A stretch of 64,000 nucleotides of DNA from Chlorobium sp. (GTDB taxonomy: Bacteria > Bacteroidota > Chlorobiia > Chlorobiales > Chlorobiaceae), in the NCBI RefSeq assembly GCF_021740465.1, contig NZ_JAIOZR010000010.1:1-64000 (forward strand), read 5' to 3'. The position numbers and the translations under genes are program-made. Positions within the stretch are counted from its first letter, which is position 1. Each line of letters opens with the position of its first letter. Shown here in pieces: positions 46,960 through 57,349 of this stretch. The notes under the pieces were generated by a model. The model saw only the letters and a program-made list of their open reading frames with translations. It was not told the DNA's origin and did not search any database.

Positions 46960-47757
46960 TCAGGACAATTTCTTTTCGAGTAACGACCGAGTCAACACCT
47001 CGGCTTTTTCCGGCCTGACAATAACCGTATGCTCAAAATGCGCCGACGGTTTCCCGTCTTCGGTAACTGCAACCCATCCGCCTCTTTTGCTGACCGCCCT
47101 GCGGGAACGACCCATGGCGATCATCGGTTCAATGGCAAGCGCCATTCCTGTTCTCAGTTTAACACCGGTATTGCGTTTGCCGTAATTGGGAACGGCAGGG
47201 TCTTCATGAAGTTCACTGCCGATTCCATGGCCCACCATATTTTCGATAACACTGAAACCGAAAGAACGCGCATGATTTTCCACTGCAGCAGAAATATCGT
47301 GCAGACGGTTTCCTTCGATGGCCTGTGCAATGCCCAGTTCGAGAGACGCTCTGGTAACATCGACGAGAAGCTGTACTTTTTCGTCAACGGTGCCGAGTAC
47401 GAATGTCCGGGCCGCATCACCGTGATATCCGCCTTTGTAAACACCGCAATCGACCGAAACGATATCCCCTTCGCGAACGATACGTTTGGCGCTCGGCACA
47501 CCGTGCACAACCTCTTCATTGATGGAGACGCAGAGCGTTGCCGGATAGGGCGTGACATCGGGATCCCCTTTAGGCGCGTAATTCAGAAAGCTCGGTACAG
47601 CCTGATGATCCCTTATGAACTCTTCAGCCATCCGGTCGAGCTGCATTGTCGTCATTCCCGGCCTGATCTCCTGTTCGAGCAGATCGAGAACCATTGCCGT
47701 CAAGGCCCCGGACTCCCTCATAAGCTCGATTTCACGCTCGCTTTTTATGGTGATCAT
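46960..47757 (-). CDS. map: Methionine aminopeptidase, type I
   Basis: A 265-residue enzyme that removes the N-terminal Met of new proteins. The metal ligands appear in DIVSVDCGVYKGGYHGDAA, GHGIGSELHEDPAVPN and a later EP in ALAIEPMI, with the last Glu in VTEDGKPSAHFEHT. It follows secY by 12 bases; the adk gene often found between the two is not here. Confidence 0.96.
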   Translation of the reverse strand: MITIKSEREIELMRESGALTAMVLDLLEQEIRPGMTTMQLDRMAEEFIRDHQAVPSFLNYAPKGDPDVTPYPATLCVSINEEVVHGVPSAKRIVREGDIVSVDCGVYKGGYHGDAARTFVLGTVDEKVQLLVDVTRASLELGIAQAIEGNRLHDISAAVENHARSFGFSVIENMVGHGIGSELHEDPAVPNYGKRNTGVKLRTGMALAIEPMIAMGRSRRAVSKRGGWVAVTEDGKPSAHFEHTVIVRPEKAEVLTRSLLEKKLS

Positions 47758-47769
47758 AAAGCGTTTCCG

Positions 47770-49101
47770 TTAGGGCCTCTGACGGCTCCTTGTTTTACCC
47801 GACTTCATGAATCCATCGTAGTGACGCATGAGCAGGTGACTTTCGACCTGCTGCAGGGTATCGAGACCGACCCCGACAATGATAAGCAAGCTGGTTCCAC
47901 CGAAGAATTGCGCAAAACCCGGAGTCACATTTGCAAACTTGGTAAGAAAGGTTGGCAACACGGCGATGATCGCCAGCGAAATCGCCCCCGGAAGGGTTAT
48001 GCGTGTAAGAATGTTGTCGATGAAATCCGCAGTGCTTTTGCCGGGTCGAACACCCGGGATGAAACCTCCCTGGCGCCGCATGGTATCGGCAACCTCTTTC
48101 GGATTGAAGGCGATTGCGGTATAAAAATAGGTAAAGAAGACGATCATGGTGCCGAATATCAGCGCATACCACCAGGAATCATAGGCCAATGCTCCCGAAA
48201 CGCTCTGCATCACCTCGTTTTCAGGGAAAAAGGAAAGAAAGGTTCCAGGAAGGAACATGATTGACTGTGCGAAAATGATGGGCATGACTCCCGCTGTATT
48301 GATGCGCATGGGAATGTACTGGGTACTTCCACCATACACTTTCCTGCCGACGACACGTTTGGCATGCTGAACGGGAATCCTGCGGGTACCGACGGTCAGC
48401 ACGACCACAAAGGCAACAATAGCAACCATCATTGCGATGATGATAATCTCGACGATCCAGTTCTTGCTTCCCAGCGAAACTGAACGGAACTCTGCTACCA
48501 GTGACTGGGGAAAACGGGCAAGAATACCGATCATGATAATGAGCGAAATGCCGTTGCCTATACCCCGCTCGGTAATACGCTCACCAAGCCACATGACGAA
48601 CACCGTCGATGCCGTAAGCATGATAACGGCCGTAAAGGTGAAAAACCATCCCGGATCAGGAACTACAGCCGTTCCGAACGAAGCCGGACTGGCAAGACTC
48701 ACGCTTACCCCCCATGCCTGAAGAGCAGCGATAAGCACGGTTCCGTACCTGGTCATCTGGTTGATCCGCTGGCGACCCTCTTCACCCTCTTTCTGCAGCT
48801 TCTGCACATAAGGTGTAACCGCACCGAGCAACTGAACGATGATGGAGGCTGAAATGTAGGGCATGATACCGAGAGAAAAAATCGAAGCCCTTGCAAAAGC
48901 GCCTCCAACAAACAGATCAAAAAGCCCGAAAAGGTCATTGGAGTGGGCAGGAGATGCGCCCGCTACGGCAGACGCATCGACACCCGGTATCGTAATGTGG
49001 GAACCAAGCCTGTAGATAAACAGGAGAAGTAGGGTATAGAGTATCCGCTGCCGAAGCTCAGGGATTTTATTGATATTGCGTATACTTTCGGTAAGCTTCA
49101 T
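47770..49101 (-). CDS. secY: Protein translocase channel subunit SecY
   Basis: A 443-residue channel with ten membrane helices. The N-terminal cytoplasmic start is IRNINKIPELRQRILYTLLL. The plug-region segment after TM1 reads HITIPGVDASAVAG. The C5 loop has a typical RRQGGFIPGVRPGKSTADFI. It is translated from the spc operon between rplO and map. Confidence 0.98.
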   Translation of the reverse strand: MKLTESIRNINKIPELRQRILYTLLLLFIYRLGSHITIPGVDASAVAGASPAHSNDLFGLFDLFVGGAFARASIFSLGIMPYISASIIVQLLGAVTPYVQKLQKEGEEGRQRINQMTRYGTVLIAALQAWGVSVSLASPASFGTAVVPDPGWFFTFTAVIMLTASTVFVMWLGERITERGIGNGISLIIMIGILARFPQSLVAEFRSVSLGSKNWIVEIIIIAMMVAIVAFVVVLTVGTRRIPVQHAKRVVGRKVYGGSTQYIPMRINTAGVMPIIFAQSIMFLPGTFLSFFPENEVMQSVSGALAYDSWWYALIFGTMIVFFTYFYTAIAFNPKEVADTMRRQGGFIPGVRPGKSTADFIDNILTRITLPGAISLAIIAVLPTFLTKFANVTPGFAQFFGGTSLLIIVGVGLDTLQQVESHLLMRHYDGFMKSGKTRSRQRP

Positions 49102-49118
49102 AACGGCTCAGGCGATAT

Positions 49119-49676
49119 TCAGGACTTTGCTGATTTCTTGACTCTCTTGACAAGCGGAGCTTTTGGTTTCAAGAGAGCTTCCTCAACCGTGAGATCCACA
49201 ATTTTCGAAGCCTCTTCGAGGGTACGGTAAGCTTTGGTAACCGAGCCGCCAGCCTTGACAATCTTTTCTTCTGCGCTCTTGCTGAAGAAATGAGCAGTTA
49301 TCTTGACCGGTCTGGTGATCTCACCGTTTCCGAGAATCTTGAAATAATCCGCATAACTTGCATTGCAAAGCGCCTTGAGATCGAGTACGGAGATCTCCGT
49401 TCCGTCAATCAGACCTTCCTCGATCCATGCTTCGATCTGGGAGACATTGAGCGTCCTGACCGATTTTCTGTCCGGAGGTGTAAAGCCGAACTTCGGAAGT
49501 CTGCGATAAACCGGAATCTGACCGCCTTCATTGATTGGCTTCTGATAACCGCTTCTCGACTGCTGGCCTTTGTTACCCTTGCCGGCAGTGGTACCGTTAC
49601 CGGAACCCTGTCCGCGACCAACACGTTTTCTGTTTTTTACCGCGCCTTTTGCAGGACGGAGTGAACTTAAATCCAT
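49119..49676 (-). CDS. rplO: Ribosomal protein L15
   Basis: A 185-residue protein. The N-terminal conserved LRPAKGAVKNRKRVGRGQGSG begins the extended arm. The motif GGQIPVYRRLPKFGF follows. A C-terminal extension rich in Lys and Ala makes it longer than the typical 145 residues. It ends 17 bases before secY. Confidence 0.96.
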   Translation of the reverse strand: MDLSSLRPAKGAVKNRKRVGRGQGSGNGTTAGKGNKGQQSRSGYQKPINEGGQIPVYRRLPKFGFTPPDRKSVRTLNVSQIEAWIEEGLIDGTEISVLDLKALCNASYADYFKILGNGEITRPVKITAHFFSKSAEEKIVKAGGSVTKAYRTLEEASKIVDLTVEEALLKPKAPLVKRVKKSAKS

Positions 49677-49709
49677 GATCTCAATTCCCTACTTGCTATT
49701 AGTAAAATC

Positions 49710-49895
49710 TTAAAGCTCTTCAACCTTTACAAGATGCTGCACAACCCTGATCTGACCGCGCAGGCAAGGGTTATCCTGCCTTTCAACACGGTAGTTCGGA
49801 CGGCCGAGACCGAGCGCCTTGATCGTCGCTTTCTGTTTTTTCGTACACCCAATCACGCTGCGAACCTGGGTTATCCGTAATGTTTTATCACTCAT
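49710..49895 (-). CDS. rpmD: Ribosomal protein L30
   Basis: A 61-residue protein starting at ATG 49895. It reads LRITQVRSVIGCTKKQKATI and then LGLGRPN, the L30 core. It is between rpsE and rplO. The longer frame would overlap rpsE. Confidence 0.94.
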   Translation of the reverse strand: MSDKTLRITQVRSVIGCTKKQKATIKALGLGRPNYRVERQDNPCLRGQIRVVQHLVKVEEL

Positions 49896-49914
49896 GTCTC
49901 TACTTTCTTTCTTT

Positions 49915-50433
49915 TTAGCTTTCAAAAACCTCTTTAAGGCTCTTCGACCGTCTTTCAGCAACATCCATTGCATCCGACATGCTCTGCAATCCCTTTATTG
50001 CTGCTTTGACGACATTGTGCGGGTTTGAAGAACCAAGCGACTTGGTAAGCACATCGTGAATTCCGGCCATCTCGAGTACAGCTCTGACGGCACCACCGGC
50101 AATCAGTCCGGTACCGGGGGTTGCGGGCTTCATAAGCACTTTGGCAGAACCGTATTTTGCAATAACCTGATGCGGAATGGTTCCCTTGATGATCGGAACC
50201 TTGATGACGTTTTTCTTGCCGTCCTCCACACCCTTGGCTATAGCGTCCTGAACCTCGTTGGCTTTACCGAGACCGTATCCGACATGACCTTCCTTGTCCC
50301 CGACAACAACGATCGCATTGAAGCCGAACCGTTTACCGCCTTTTACAACCTTTGCCGTTCTGTTGATGTGAACCAGCTTTTCCTTCAGATTCAATTCTCC
50401 GGGCCTGATATTCTTAGCAGATATTTTCGACAT
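49915..50433 (-). CDS. rpsE: Ribosomal protein S5
   Basis: A 172-residue protein. The N-terminal double-stranded-RNA-binding part has [19 protein letters not shown]. The C-terminal half includes [19 protein letters not shown] and [12 protein letters not shown]. It is involved in decoding accuracy. Confidence 0.97.
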   Translation of the reverse strand: MSKISAKNIRPGELNLKEKLVHINRTAKVVKGGKRFGFNAIVVVGDKEGHVGYGLGKANEVQDAIAKGVEDGKKNVIKVPIIKGTIPHQVIAKYGSAKVLMKPATPGTGLIAGGAVRAVLEMAGIHDVLTKSLGSSNPHNVVKAAIKGLQSMSDAMDVAERRSKSLKEVFES

Positions 50434-50457
50434 GTAACTTTCTCTATTGAAAGGTTT

Positions 50458-50817
50458 TTAAAAGACAAGACCGGCTTCCCGTGCACCATCGGCCAAAGCC
50501 TTCACCCTGCCGTGATAGCGGAACCCGTTTCTGTCGAATACGACGTTCGTTATACCCCTGGCCCCGGCCTTTTCGCCAATCTGCATTCCAACAAGACGGC
50601 AAACCTCGGTTTTTGTGCCTTCAAGAGCCTTGTTTTCCTTTGACATGCTCGATACGGCCACAATGGTCTTGCCGTTATCGTCATCAATCAGCTGCGCATA
50701 GATCTGCGACAGGCTACGGTAGACACAAAGTCTCGGTTTAGACTCGGTACCATGGACCTGCGCCCTGCTTCTGTCCTTGATTTTCTGCCTGCGAGAGGCC
50801 TTATCGATTTGACTCAT
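50458..50817 (-). CDS. rplR: Ribosomal protein L18
   Basis: A 119-residue 5S-binding protein. It includes [20 protein letters not shown] and [24 protein letters not shown] lies nine bases before the ATG at 50817, so I use this start and not the TTG three codons earlier. Confidence 0.96.
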   Translation of the reverse strand: MSQIDKASRRQKIKDRSRAQVHGTESKPRLCVYRSLSQIYAQLIDDDNGKTIVAVSSMSKENKALEGTKTEVCRLVGMQIGEKAGARGITNVVFDRNGFRYHGRVKALADGAREAGLVF

Positions 50818-50872
50818 TCTCTTCAACCCTAAAAATGTTATTGCCTGACTGTTATAGCTTTCTTTCCGGCTA

Positions 50873-51412
50873 TTACTTACCGGCCGCCTTGCCTTCCTTG
50901 CGGCGGATTACCTCACCTTCGTATTTGATACCTTTTCCGCGGTACGGTTCAGGCTTCCTGAACGAACGAATCTTGGAGGCGACCTGACCGACAAGAGCCT
51001 TGTCTATGCCGCTGATAAGAATGGTCGTCTGATCGGGAACCTCAATCCGGATACCTTCGGGAGCCTTGAAATAGATCATGTGAGAATAGCCGAGAGTAAG
51101 TGCCAGCAGATCGTTTTTCATCTCTGCACGGTAACCGACACCGGCGATTTCGAGTTTTCTGGTAAATCCTTTCGTTACGCCCTCGACCATGTTGCTGATA
51201 AGCATCCGGTAAAGGCCGTGCATCGCTCTTGATTTTTTGGTGTCATCGACTCTCTGCACCGTAACAACGCCGTTCTCTTCCTGCACGTTGACCTGCGGGG
51301 TCAGCTCCTGCTCAAGCGCGCCTTTCGGCCCGGTCACCTTGATGCTCGCATCACTGATCTCTATCCTGGCCTGACCAGCCAGGGGAATCGGCATTTTTCC
51401 TATTCTTGACAT
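50873..51412 (-). CDS. rplF: Ribosomal protein L6
   Basis: A 179-residue protein with two similar domains. It starts [15 protein letters not shown] and has the C-terminal [17 protein letters not shown]. It binds 23S rRNA near the sarcin-ricin loop. Confidence 0.97.
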   Translation of the reverse strand: MSRIGKMPIPLAGQARIEISDASIKVTGPKGALEQELTPQVNVQEENGVVTVQRVDDTKKSRAMHGLYRMLISNMVEGVTKGFTRKLEIAGVGYRAEMKNDLLALTLGYSHMIYFKAPEGIRIEVPDQTTILISGIDKALVGQVASKIRSFRKPEPYRGKGIKYEGEVIRRKEGKAAGK

Positions 51413-51440
51413 GATATTCTTGTACGCTTTGGCTTATGAA

Positions 51441-51836
51441 TTAATAGATGCGGAAGAGTATTTCACCACCTACTCCCTTCTCACGGGCCTCTTTATCGGT
51501 AATGATACCCTTTGACGACGAAAGGATATAGAGTCCGAGTCCGCCAAGGTATTTTCTTATATCCTTTCCCTGGTACACCCTTCTTCCGGGCTTGCTTACC
51601 CTGGTGATCTCACGGATAGCCGGCTCGCCTGCCGCCGAATATTTCAGCTCGACGCGAATAAACGGAAACTGCTCGGTCGTGATGACCGTAAAGTTTTTTA
51701 TGTACCCTTTTTCCACAAGCAGTTGAGAGATATTCTCCCTGAGCTTCGAATACGGAATATCGGTAGTCTTGTTATTTGCTCTCCCCGCGTTTCTGATGCG
51801 GGTGATATAATCTGCAATAGAATCCGTTACAGGCAT
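51441..51836 (-). CDS. rpsH: Ribosomal protein S8
   Basis: A 131-residue protein. It has [14 protein letters not shown] at the N-terminus. The C-terminal [13 protein letters not shown]-like segment reads [20 protein letters not shown]. In many bacteria S8 also represses the spc operon. Confidence 0.97.
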   Translation of the reverse strand: MPVTDSIADYITRIRNAGRANNKTTDIPYSKLRENISQLLVEKGYIKNFTVITTEQFPFIRVELKYSAAGEPAIREITRVSKPGRRVYQGKDIRKYLGGLGLYILSSSKGIITDKEAREKGVGGEILFRIY

Positions 51837-51898
51837 AGCTAACGTTGGTTACTTTCAAAAATGAACAAATCTCTCTCTTGTCTGTAATACTGAACAAC

Positions 51899-52168
51899 TT
51901 ACCAGCTTGCCTTCCTGACTCCCGGAAGCTTTCCTTCAAGAGCAAGCTTGCGGAACATCTGGCGGCAAAGCCCGAATTTTTCATAAACACCTCTTCCACG
52001 GCCTGTAAGGACACAACGGGTTCTCACTCTGGTTGCAGAACTGTCTCTCGGCAGCTTGCGGAGTGCTTCGTAATCACCGGCTTTAAGCAGCTCCTCACGC
52101 TTTGCAGCATATTTCTCTACAAGCTTTTTCCTTTTTTCATTCCGTGCAATAACGCTTTTCTTGGCCAT
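51899..52168 (-). CDS. rpsN: Ribosomal protein S14 (zinc-free form)
   Basis: An 89-residue protein starting with [20 protein letters not shown]. The C-terminal half has [20 protein letters not shown] and [17 protein letters not shown]. It has no CxxC...CxxC zinc ribbon, so this is the longer C-minus form. Confidence 0.96.
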   Translation of the reverse strand: MAKKSVIARNEKRKKLVEKYAAKREELLKAGDYEALRKLPRDSSATRVRTRCVLTGRGRGVYEKFGLCRQMFRKLALEGKLPGVRKASW

Positions 52169-52187
52169 CTCGGGTTTCCTGAATAAG

Positions 52188-52775
52188 TTAGTTGTTCTTC
52201 TTTTTGAACGGCATACCAAGCTCGGAAAGCAGTACATACGCCTCTTCATCGGTTGCTGCCGACGTCACGAAAGTGACATCCATACCTGAAATCCTCGGTA
52301 CCTTATCGATATCGATTTCCGGGAAAATAATCTGCTCCCTTATACCGGTGGTATAGTTGCCGCGCCCATCGAAACTGGTATCGTTGAGTCCGCGGAAATC
52401 CCGGATTCTCGGAACGGCAAGACTTACAAAACGGTCTAAAAACTCATACATGGTCTTTCTGCGGAGCGTAACCCGGCAACCGATGGCCTGGTTCTCGCGC
52501 AGCTTGAAATTCGAAATGGCCTTTCTCGACTTGCGTATCTGCGGCCTCTGTCCGGTGATCTGGGCAAGTTCTGCCATGGCGGTCTCGAGCAGTTTCGGTT
52601 CGGCAGCAGCCTCTCCGATACCGATATTGATGGCGATCTTCTGCAGTCTGGGCACCATCATGATATTCTTGTACTGGAAGCGCTCCATGAGTTTGGGAAC
52701 AACGTTTTCCCTGTAGAAGGTTTCGAGGCGGGCTTCGATGGTTTCGACGGGTGCGTTTTCTTTGTTTTTCGTCAT
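52188..52775 (-). CDS. rplE: Ribosomal protein L5
   Basis: A 195-residue 5S-binding protein. It shows [20 protein letters not shown] and [20 protein letters not shown]. The C-terminal half has [19 protein letters not shown] and [16 protein letters not shown]. Confidence 0.97.
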   Translation of the reverse strand: MTKNKENAPVETIEARLETFYRENVVPKLMERFQYKNIMMVPRLQKIAINIGIGEAAAEPKLLETAMAELAQITGQRPQIRKSRKAISNFKLRENQAIGCRVTLRRKTMYEFLDRFVSLAVPRIRDFRGLNDTSFDGRGNYTTGIREQIIFPEIDIDKVPRISGMDVTFVTSAATDEEAYVLLSELGMPFKKKNN

Positions 52776-52835
52776 TATTTTCTTTCAGTTACCGGGATGG
52801 TCTTGGTCATCCTTTCTTGTAAAATACAGATACTT

Positions 52836-53096
52836 TTAGCTCTTCTTCACATTGGAAGCATGAATCGGGAACTCTCGCTCGATAATCGAACCCTGCGGGT
52901 GGCTCTGTGTCGGCTTCATATGGCGTTTTCTGATGTTGACGCCCTCGACGATAACCCGGCATTTCTGCGGATATACCTTCAGTATCTTTCCAGCCTTGCC
53001 CTTGTCGTTACCGCTGATGACAACGACGTTGTCGTCTTTCCTGACATGCAGCTTCACGTTATGCAGCTTTGCCTTTCTATTGATCCCTGTTTTCAT
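52836..53096 (-). CDS. rplX: Ribosomal protein L24
   Basis: An 86-residue KOW protein. It contains [20 protein letters not shown] and [20 protein letters not shown]. The C-terminus is shorter than in the about 105-residue E. coli protein. It lies directly after an embedded tRNA gene. Confidence 0.95.
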   Translation of the reverse strand: MKTGINRKAKLHNVKLHVRKDDNVVVISGNDKGKAGKILKVYPQKCRVIVEGVNIRKRHMKPTQSHPQGSIIEREFPIHASNVKKS

Positions 53097-53130
53097 TTTT
53101 CACTGATATGATAGTATTCATAAAATCCTG

Positions 53131-53203
53131 AGCGGGAGACGAGACTCGAACTCGCGACCAACAGCTTGGAAGGCTGTGACTCTACCAACTGAGTTACTCC
53201 CGC
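53131..53203 (-). tRNA. tRNA-Gly (anticodon TCC)
   Basis: On the minus strand the acceptor arms GCGGGAG and CTCCCGC pair perfectly. The D stem is ACTC/GAGT. The anticodon stem is ACAGC/GCTGT with loop CTTCCAA, hence anticodon TCC. The T loop is TTCGAGT on a 5-base stem with one G-T pair. The discriminator base is T and no CCA is encoded. The gene lies between rplN (ends 9 bases upstream) and rplX (starts about 34 bases downstream) in the same direction, so it is likely processed from the ribosomal-protein transcript. Confidence 0.95.
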
Positions 53204-53212
53204 TTGAAGCTT

Positions 53213-53581
53213 TCACAGAACTTCAGGCGCCAAAGATACGATTTTCATATATTTTCTGTCGCGTAATTCTCTGGCAACAGGTCCGAAAATTCGCGTACCT
53301 CTCGGTTCTCCCTGTGCGTTGAGCAGTACAACGGCGTTCTCATCGAATCTGATGTAGGAACCGTCCTTTCTTCTCTGCTCTTTTACGCAGCGGACAACAA
53401 CCGCTTTGCAGACATCTTTTTTCTTGACAACACCGCCCGGCACAGCCGCCTTAACCGATACGATGACCTGGTCACCCAGTCCGGCATAACGCCTTCCCGT
53501 ACCGCCGAACACATGGATACAACGAACTTTTTTCGCTCCGCTGTTATCTGCAACAACCAGATTAGTTTCTTTCTGGATCAT
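53213..53581 (-). CDS. rplN: Ribosomal protein L14
   Basis: A 122-residue protein starting [20 protein letters not shown], a hallmark of L14. The end reads [16 protein letters not shown]. It is followed after 9 bases by a tRNA-Gly. Confidence 0.97.
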   Translation of the reverse strand: MIQKETNLVVADNSGAKKVRCIHVFGGTGRRYAGLGDQVIVSVKAAVPGGVVKKKDVCKAVVVRCVKEQRRKDGSYIRFDENAVVLLNAQGEPRGTRIFGPVARELRDRKYMKIVSLAPEVL

Positions 53582-53617
53582 CCTGTTTCAAACTTTTTAA
53601 TGTATAAAGAATCCCTC

Positions 53618-53917
53618 TTACCTGGCCTTCTCAATGATTTCGACGAGACGGCAGCTTTTCCGTTTGCTCAGCGGCCTGCATTCGACAACCTTGACCAGAT
53701 CACCGATACCGGCTTCGTTGTTCTCGTCATGTGCCATCAGCCTGGTCGTCTTCTTGAAGTACTTCTTGTAGACCGGATGCTGAACCCTGCGCTCTACAGC
53801 AACAACGATCGCCTTGTCCATCTTGTCGCTGATAACCTTTCCCTGCCAGCTCTTCTTGCGTCCCCTTGCTGCAGCTTTCTGTTCCAATGCGGCAGCGCCT
53901 GTTTTGTTTTCTTCCAT
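53618..53917 (-). CDS. rpsQ: Ribosomal protein S17
   Basis: A 99-residue protein with an N-terminal extension of about 20 residues rich in Lys and Ala. The core has [20 protein letters not shown] and [13 protein letters not shown]. The C-terminal part has [20 protein letters not shown]. Confidence 0.96.
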   Translation of the reverse strand: MEENKTGAAALEQKAAARGRKKSWQGKVISDKMDKAIVVAVERRVQHPVYKKYFKKTTRLMAHDENNEAGIGDLVKVVECRPLSKRKSCRLVEIIEKAR

Positions 53918-53946
53918 GTATCGTAAACCGTTTGTTGTTGCCTTGT

Positions 53947-54153
53947 TCAGTTCTGCCCGGGTTCTGCAGCGTTGAGTTTATGGAGCTGTGTTTTCATGCG
54001 GGCGATATCGCGGCGTGAATTGCGGAACACCATCGGGTTCTGCGGCAGCTCTATCACCTTGAAGAAATTGATATCGGCAAGCCTGTCCTCAAGCTGGCGG
54101 ATCCTGTCGATGAGCTCCTGGCGGCTCATTGCAGCGACTTCATACTTTTTCAT
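53947..54153 (-). CDS. rpmC: Ribosomal protein L29
   Basis: A 68-residue helical protein. It has [20 protein letters not shown] and the typical [20 protein letters not shown]. It lies near the peptide exit of the 50S subunit. Confidence 0.94.
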   Translation of the reverse strand: MKKYEVAAMSRQELIDRIRQLEDRLADINFFKVIELPQNPMVFRNSRRDIARMKTQLHKLNAAEPGQN

Positions 54154-54186
54154 AGTTATAATCCTCTTCTGGAATTTGTTGTTCGG

Positions 54187-54606
54187 TTATCCCTCATAAT
54201 CAGGACGGACAATAAACTTCGTCTTGATCGGCAGCTTCTGCGCTGCGAGCCTGAAGGCTTCGGTCGCAATCTCTTTCGACACGCCTTCGGCTTCGAACAT
54301 GACTCTTCCCGGCTTGACGACGGCTACCCAGAATTCAGGAGAACCTTTACCTGAACCCATTCGGGTTTCGGCAGCCTTCTTTGTCACCGGTTTGTCGGGA
54401 AATATCCTGATCCAGATCTTGCCATCTCTTTTCATGTACCTGTTCATGGCCACACGTGCCGCTTCGATCTGGCGACTGGTGATCCACGCAGGCTCAAGAG
54501 CCTTCAAACCGAAAGAACCGAAAGACACCATCGTTCCGCGTCCGGCATTGCCTTTCATGCGGCCCCGCTGTGTCTTTCTATATTTAACTCTCTTTGGCAT
54601 TAACAT
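54187..54606 (-). CDS. rplP: Ribosomal protein L16
   Basis: A 139-residue protein. It starts [20 protein letters not shown]. The other landmarks are [20 protein letters not shown] and [24 protein letters not shown] lies eight bases before the first ATG. Confidence 0.97.
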   Translation of the reverse strand: MLMPKRVKYRKTQRGRMKGNAGRGTMVSFGSFGLKALEPAWITSRQIEAARVAMNRYMKRDGKIWIRIFPDKPVTKKAAETRMGSGKGSPEFWVAVVKPGRVMFEAEGVSKEIATEAFRLAAQKLPIKTKFIVRPDYEG

Positions 54607-54648
54607 ACCGACAACTCCATTCTGTTTCTGATTATAATGTATATGTCA

Positions 54649-55401
54649 TTATGCGCGCTTGGTGCGGCGACGGCGTTTGCTTCGCGGGTCGCGAGGCCTG
54701 GATTTCGAATCCTGCCGGCGATCCTTCATTCGCTTCATCTCGTCTTCTTCGATAGCATCGATACGCTGAACGAGTACTTCACCCTTGTACACCCATACCT
54801 TGATGCCGATCGTGCCGGCAATGGTATGCGCGGTGACGCTTGCATAGTCAACGTTGGCGCGGATGGTGTGAAGAGGAATCTTGCCCTCCTTGTACTGCTC
54901 TGCCCTGGCGATCTCTGCACCGCCGAGACGGCCGGCACATCTGATCCTGACGCCTTCGGCTCCGGCACGCATAGCCTGCTGAATGGCCTGTTTCATGGCT
55001 CTTCTGAAAGATACACGATTCTCGAGCTGGTAGGCGATGTTGTCGCCGATCAGCTGCGCTTCGATTTCCGGCTTCACAACCTCGACAACATCGATCTTCA
55101 CCTCTTTGCCGGTAATGCGGGTAAGCTCCTGGGAGAGATTGTTGATCTCTTCACCTTTTCTGCCTACGACGGCACCCGGACGGGCTGCGTATATATTGAT
55201 CTTGATGTGCTTGGTGGTTCTTTCGATCACGATACGGGCAATACCGGCTTTCTCCCTTTTCAGCCTTGCCAGCACATAGTTGCGGATCACATGATCCTGC
55301 TTGATCTTTTCCGAAATAACCGGGCTGTCGTCGTACCAGCGAGAAGTCCAGTCCTTGATAATTCCAAGCCTGAATCCAGTAGGATTAACTTTCTGACCCA
55401 A
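54649..55401 (-). CDS. rpsC: Ribosomal protein S3
   Basis: A 250-residue protein beginning [23 protein letters not shown] domain has [20 protein letters not shown]. The C-terminal tail of about 30 residues is very basic, ending [10 protein letters not shown]. It forms part of the mRNA entry channel. Confidence 0.97.
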   Translation of the reverse strand: MGQKVNPTGFRLGIIKDWTSRWYDDSPVISEKIKQDHVIRNYVLARLKREKAGIARIVIERTTKHIKINIYAARPGAVVGRKGEEINNLSQELTRITGKEVKIDVVEVVKPEIEAQLIGDNIAYQLENRVSFRRAMKQAIQQAMRAGAEGVRIRCAGRLGGAEIARAEQYKEGKIPLHTIRANVDYASVTAHTIAGTIGIKVWVYKGEVLVQRIDAIEEDEMKRMKDRRQDSKSRPRDPRSKRRRRTKRA

Positions 55402-55420
55402 TGTTCTCTCCTTGTTTAAT

Positions 55421-55777
55421 TTATTTACTGGATTGCTTAACCTTATCGACGATGACAGTCAGGTGATTCGAACGCTTGCGAACCCTGTATGCGCGTCCCA
55501 TCGGAGCAGGAAGCATTCTTTTAAGTGTGGTGCCCTGATCAACGAACACTGCCTTGACGACAAGCTCCTGATCGCTGACCCGCTCGTCCGGATTGAGCTG
55601 AGCATAGTTGGCGACAGCGGACTTCAGGGTCATCATGACGTTTCTTGAAGCGCTCTTGGTGGAGTTCAGAAGAATAGCCTTTGCCTGATCGACCTGTTTG
55701 CCGCGAACCAGACCTGCCACAAGACGCATTTTTCTCGGCGATGTTGGCGTATGACGTAATATTGCTTTAGCTTGCAT
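55421..55777 (-). CDS. rplV: Ribosomal protein L22
   Basis: A 118-residue protein. It has [19 protein letters not shown] and the loop-end [20 protein letters not shown], which reaches into the exit tunnel. Confidence 0.97.
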   Translation of the reverse strand: MQAKAILRHTPTSPRKMRLVAGLVRGKQVDQAKAILLNSTKSASRNVMMTLKSAVANYAQLNPDERVSDQELVVKAVFVDQGTTLKRMLPAPMGRAYRVRKRSNHLTVIVDKVKQSSK

Positions 55778-55805
55778 GGTAATCTTAACCTTTCGCGTTA
55801 TTCAG

Positions 55806-56102
55806 TTATTTTTTCCTTGGTGCTGAGCCGCCTTTTTCAGCCTTTCCGCCGGCATGACCGCGAAACGTTCTTGTAGGGGCGAACTCTCCAAGCTTGTGGC
55901 CAACCATATTGTCACTGACATACACCGGAACATGGGTCTTGCCGTTATGTACGGCAACGGTGTGCCCTACAAAATCAGGTGAAATCATTGAACTTCTGGA
56001 CCAGGTTTTCACAACCTTCTTTTCACCCTTGGTGTTTAAATCAATGATCCGTTTTTCCAGTTTGAAATCAATGAACGGCCCCTTCTTAAGTGATCTTGGC
56101 AT
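55806..56102 (-). CDS. rpsS: Ribosomal protein S19
   Basis: A 98-residue protein. It starts [15 protein letters not shown] and includes [20 protein letters not shown] and [17 protein letters not shown]. Confidence 0.97.
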   Translation of the reverse strand: MPRSLKKGPFIDFKLEKRIIDLNTKGEKKVVKTWSRSSMISPDFVGHTVAVHNGKTHVPVYVSDNMVGHKLGEFAPTRTFRGHAGGKAEKGGSAPRKK

Positions 56103-56135
56103 ACTTTCTCTGCTTGTTATAATTAAGCGCTACAG

Positions 56136-56975
56136 TTACTTGGCATTCCTGCCGCGGACGATGAGCTTTGACGATGCTTTCTTTTTGTTTCTCGTTTTCA
56201 GACCCTTGGCAAGCTGTCCCCACGGTGATTTGGGATGCCTTCTTCCACCGCCGGACTTCGATTTGCCTTCACCGCCGCCCATCGGATGATCGACAGGGTT
56301 CATAGCCATACCCCTTGTCTGCGGACGGATTCCAAGCCAGCGGCTTCTTCCCGCTTTGCCAAGCACGATATTCTCGTGATCGGTATTGCCTACGACACCG
56401 ATAGTTGCCCGGCACTCCACCCTTACCTTGCGAATCTCACCGGAAGGCAGTCTCAGAGTTGCATAATCGCCTTCACGTGCTGCAAGAACAGCGAAAGCGC
56501 CTGCCGAACGTACAATCTGACCGCCCTTTCCGGCCTTCATTTCCACATTGTGAATATCGGTTCCAAGAGGGATGTTTTTCAATGGCATGGTATTGCCAAC
56601 CTTGATTTCAACCTTCTCGCCGCTTTCAACCTTGTCGCCTACATTCAAACCTTTCGGGGCGAGAATATAACGTTTTTCTCCATCATTGTAATGCAATAAT
56701 GCAATTCTTGATGAACGGTTCGGATCATACTCGATGGAAGCAACCTTGGCGGGAATACCATCCTTGTTCCGCTTGAAGTCAACGATCCGGTAATGTCTTT
56801 TATGTCCGCCGCCTCTGTGTCTCGATGTTTTTCTTCCCGCGCTGTTGCGGCCGCCGCTTTTCTTGAGCGGTACGAGAAGACTTTTTTCCGGCTCACTTTT
56901 TGTAATCTCGTCAAATCCAGGGTATGACATGAACCGTGACCCTGGTGTTATCGGCGCTAATTTCCTGATTGCCAT
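56136..56975 (-). CDS. rplB: Ribosomal protein L2
   Basis: A 279-residue protein of the peptidyl transferase region. It has [20 protein letters not shown], then [20 protein letters not shown], in which the conserved His of L2 lies (VDHPMGGG). Length and ends are normal. Confidence 0.98.
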   Translation of the reverse strand: MAIRKLAPITPGSRFMSYPGFDEITKSEPEKSLLVPLKKSGGRNSAGRKTSRHRGGGHKRHYRIVDFKRNKDGIPAKVASIEYDPNRSSRIALLHYNDGEKRYILAPKGLNVGDKVESGEKVEIKVGNTMPLKNIPLGTDIHNVEMKAGKGGQIVRSAGAFAVLAAREGDYATLRLPSGEIRKVRVECRATIGVVGNTDHENIVLGKAGRSRWLGIRPQTRGMAMNPVDHPMGGGEGKSKSGGGRRHPKSPWGQLAKGLKTRNKKKASSKLIVRGRNAK

Positions 56976-57005
56976 TGCAATTATAATCTATCCTTGTTGT
57001 GTATT

Positions 57006-57317
57006 CTATCCTTCGCCCTTCTGTGCAGAACCGGAGTAATAGTCGATCGACTGTCCATCTGCAAGAGTGACGATCGCTTTCTTCCAGTCACTCTTCTTTC
57101 CGGCTATCAACCCTTTCCGGGTATACTGCCGCTTCGCCTTGCCAAGGCAGTTCACGGTACGAACTGAAGTAACAGTCACGCCGAACTTGTTCTCGACAGC
57201 GTTTCTGATATCAATTTTATCTGCATCCGGCTTGACGACAAACACATACTGACCTTTCTTTTCGGTAAGACCTGTGCTTTTTTCCGTTAACCACGGCCGT
57301 AACAACGGGTTTTTCAT
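57006..57317 (-). CDS. rplW: Ribosomal protein L23
   Basis: A 103-residue protein starting [15 protein letters not shown]. It has the L23 core [25 protein letters not shown] lies eight bases before the ATG at 57317; the ATG at 57326 would leave only three bases. Confidence 0.95.
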   Translation of the reverse strand: MKNPLLRPWLTEKSTGLTEKKGQYVFVVKPDADKIDIRNAVENKFGVTVTSVRTVNCLGKAKRQYTRKGLIAGKKSDWKKAIVTLADGQSIDYYSGSAQKGEG

Positions 57318-57349
57318 CTCATTCACTCCTGTTTACTGGAAACCTGCAA

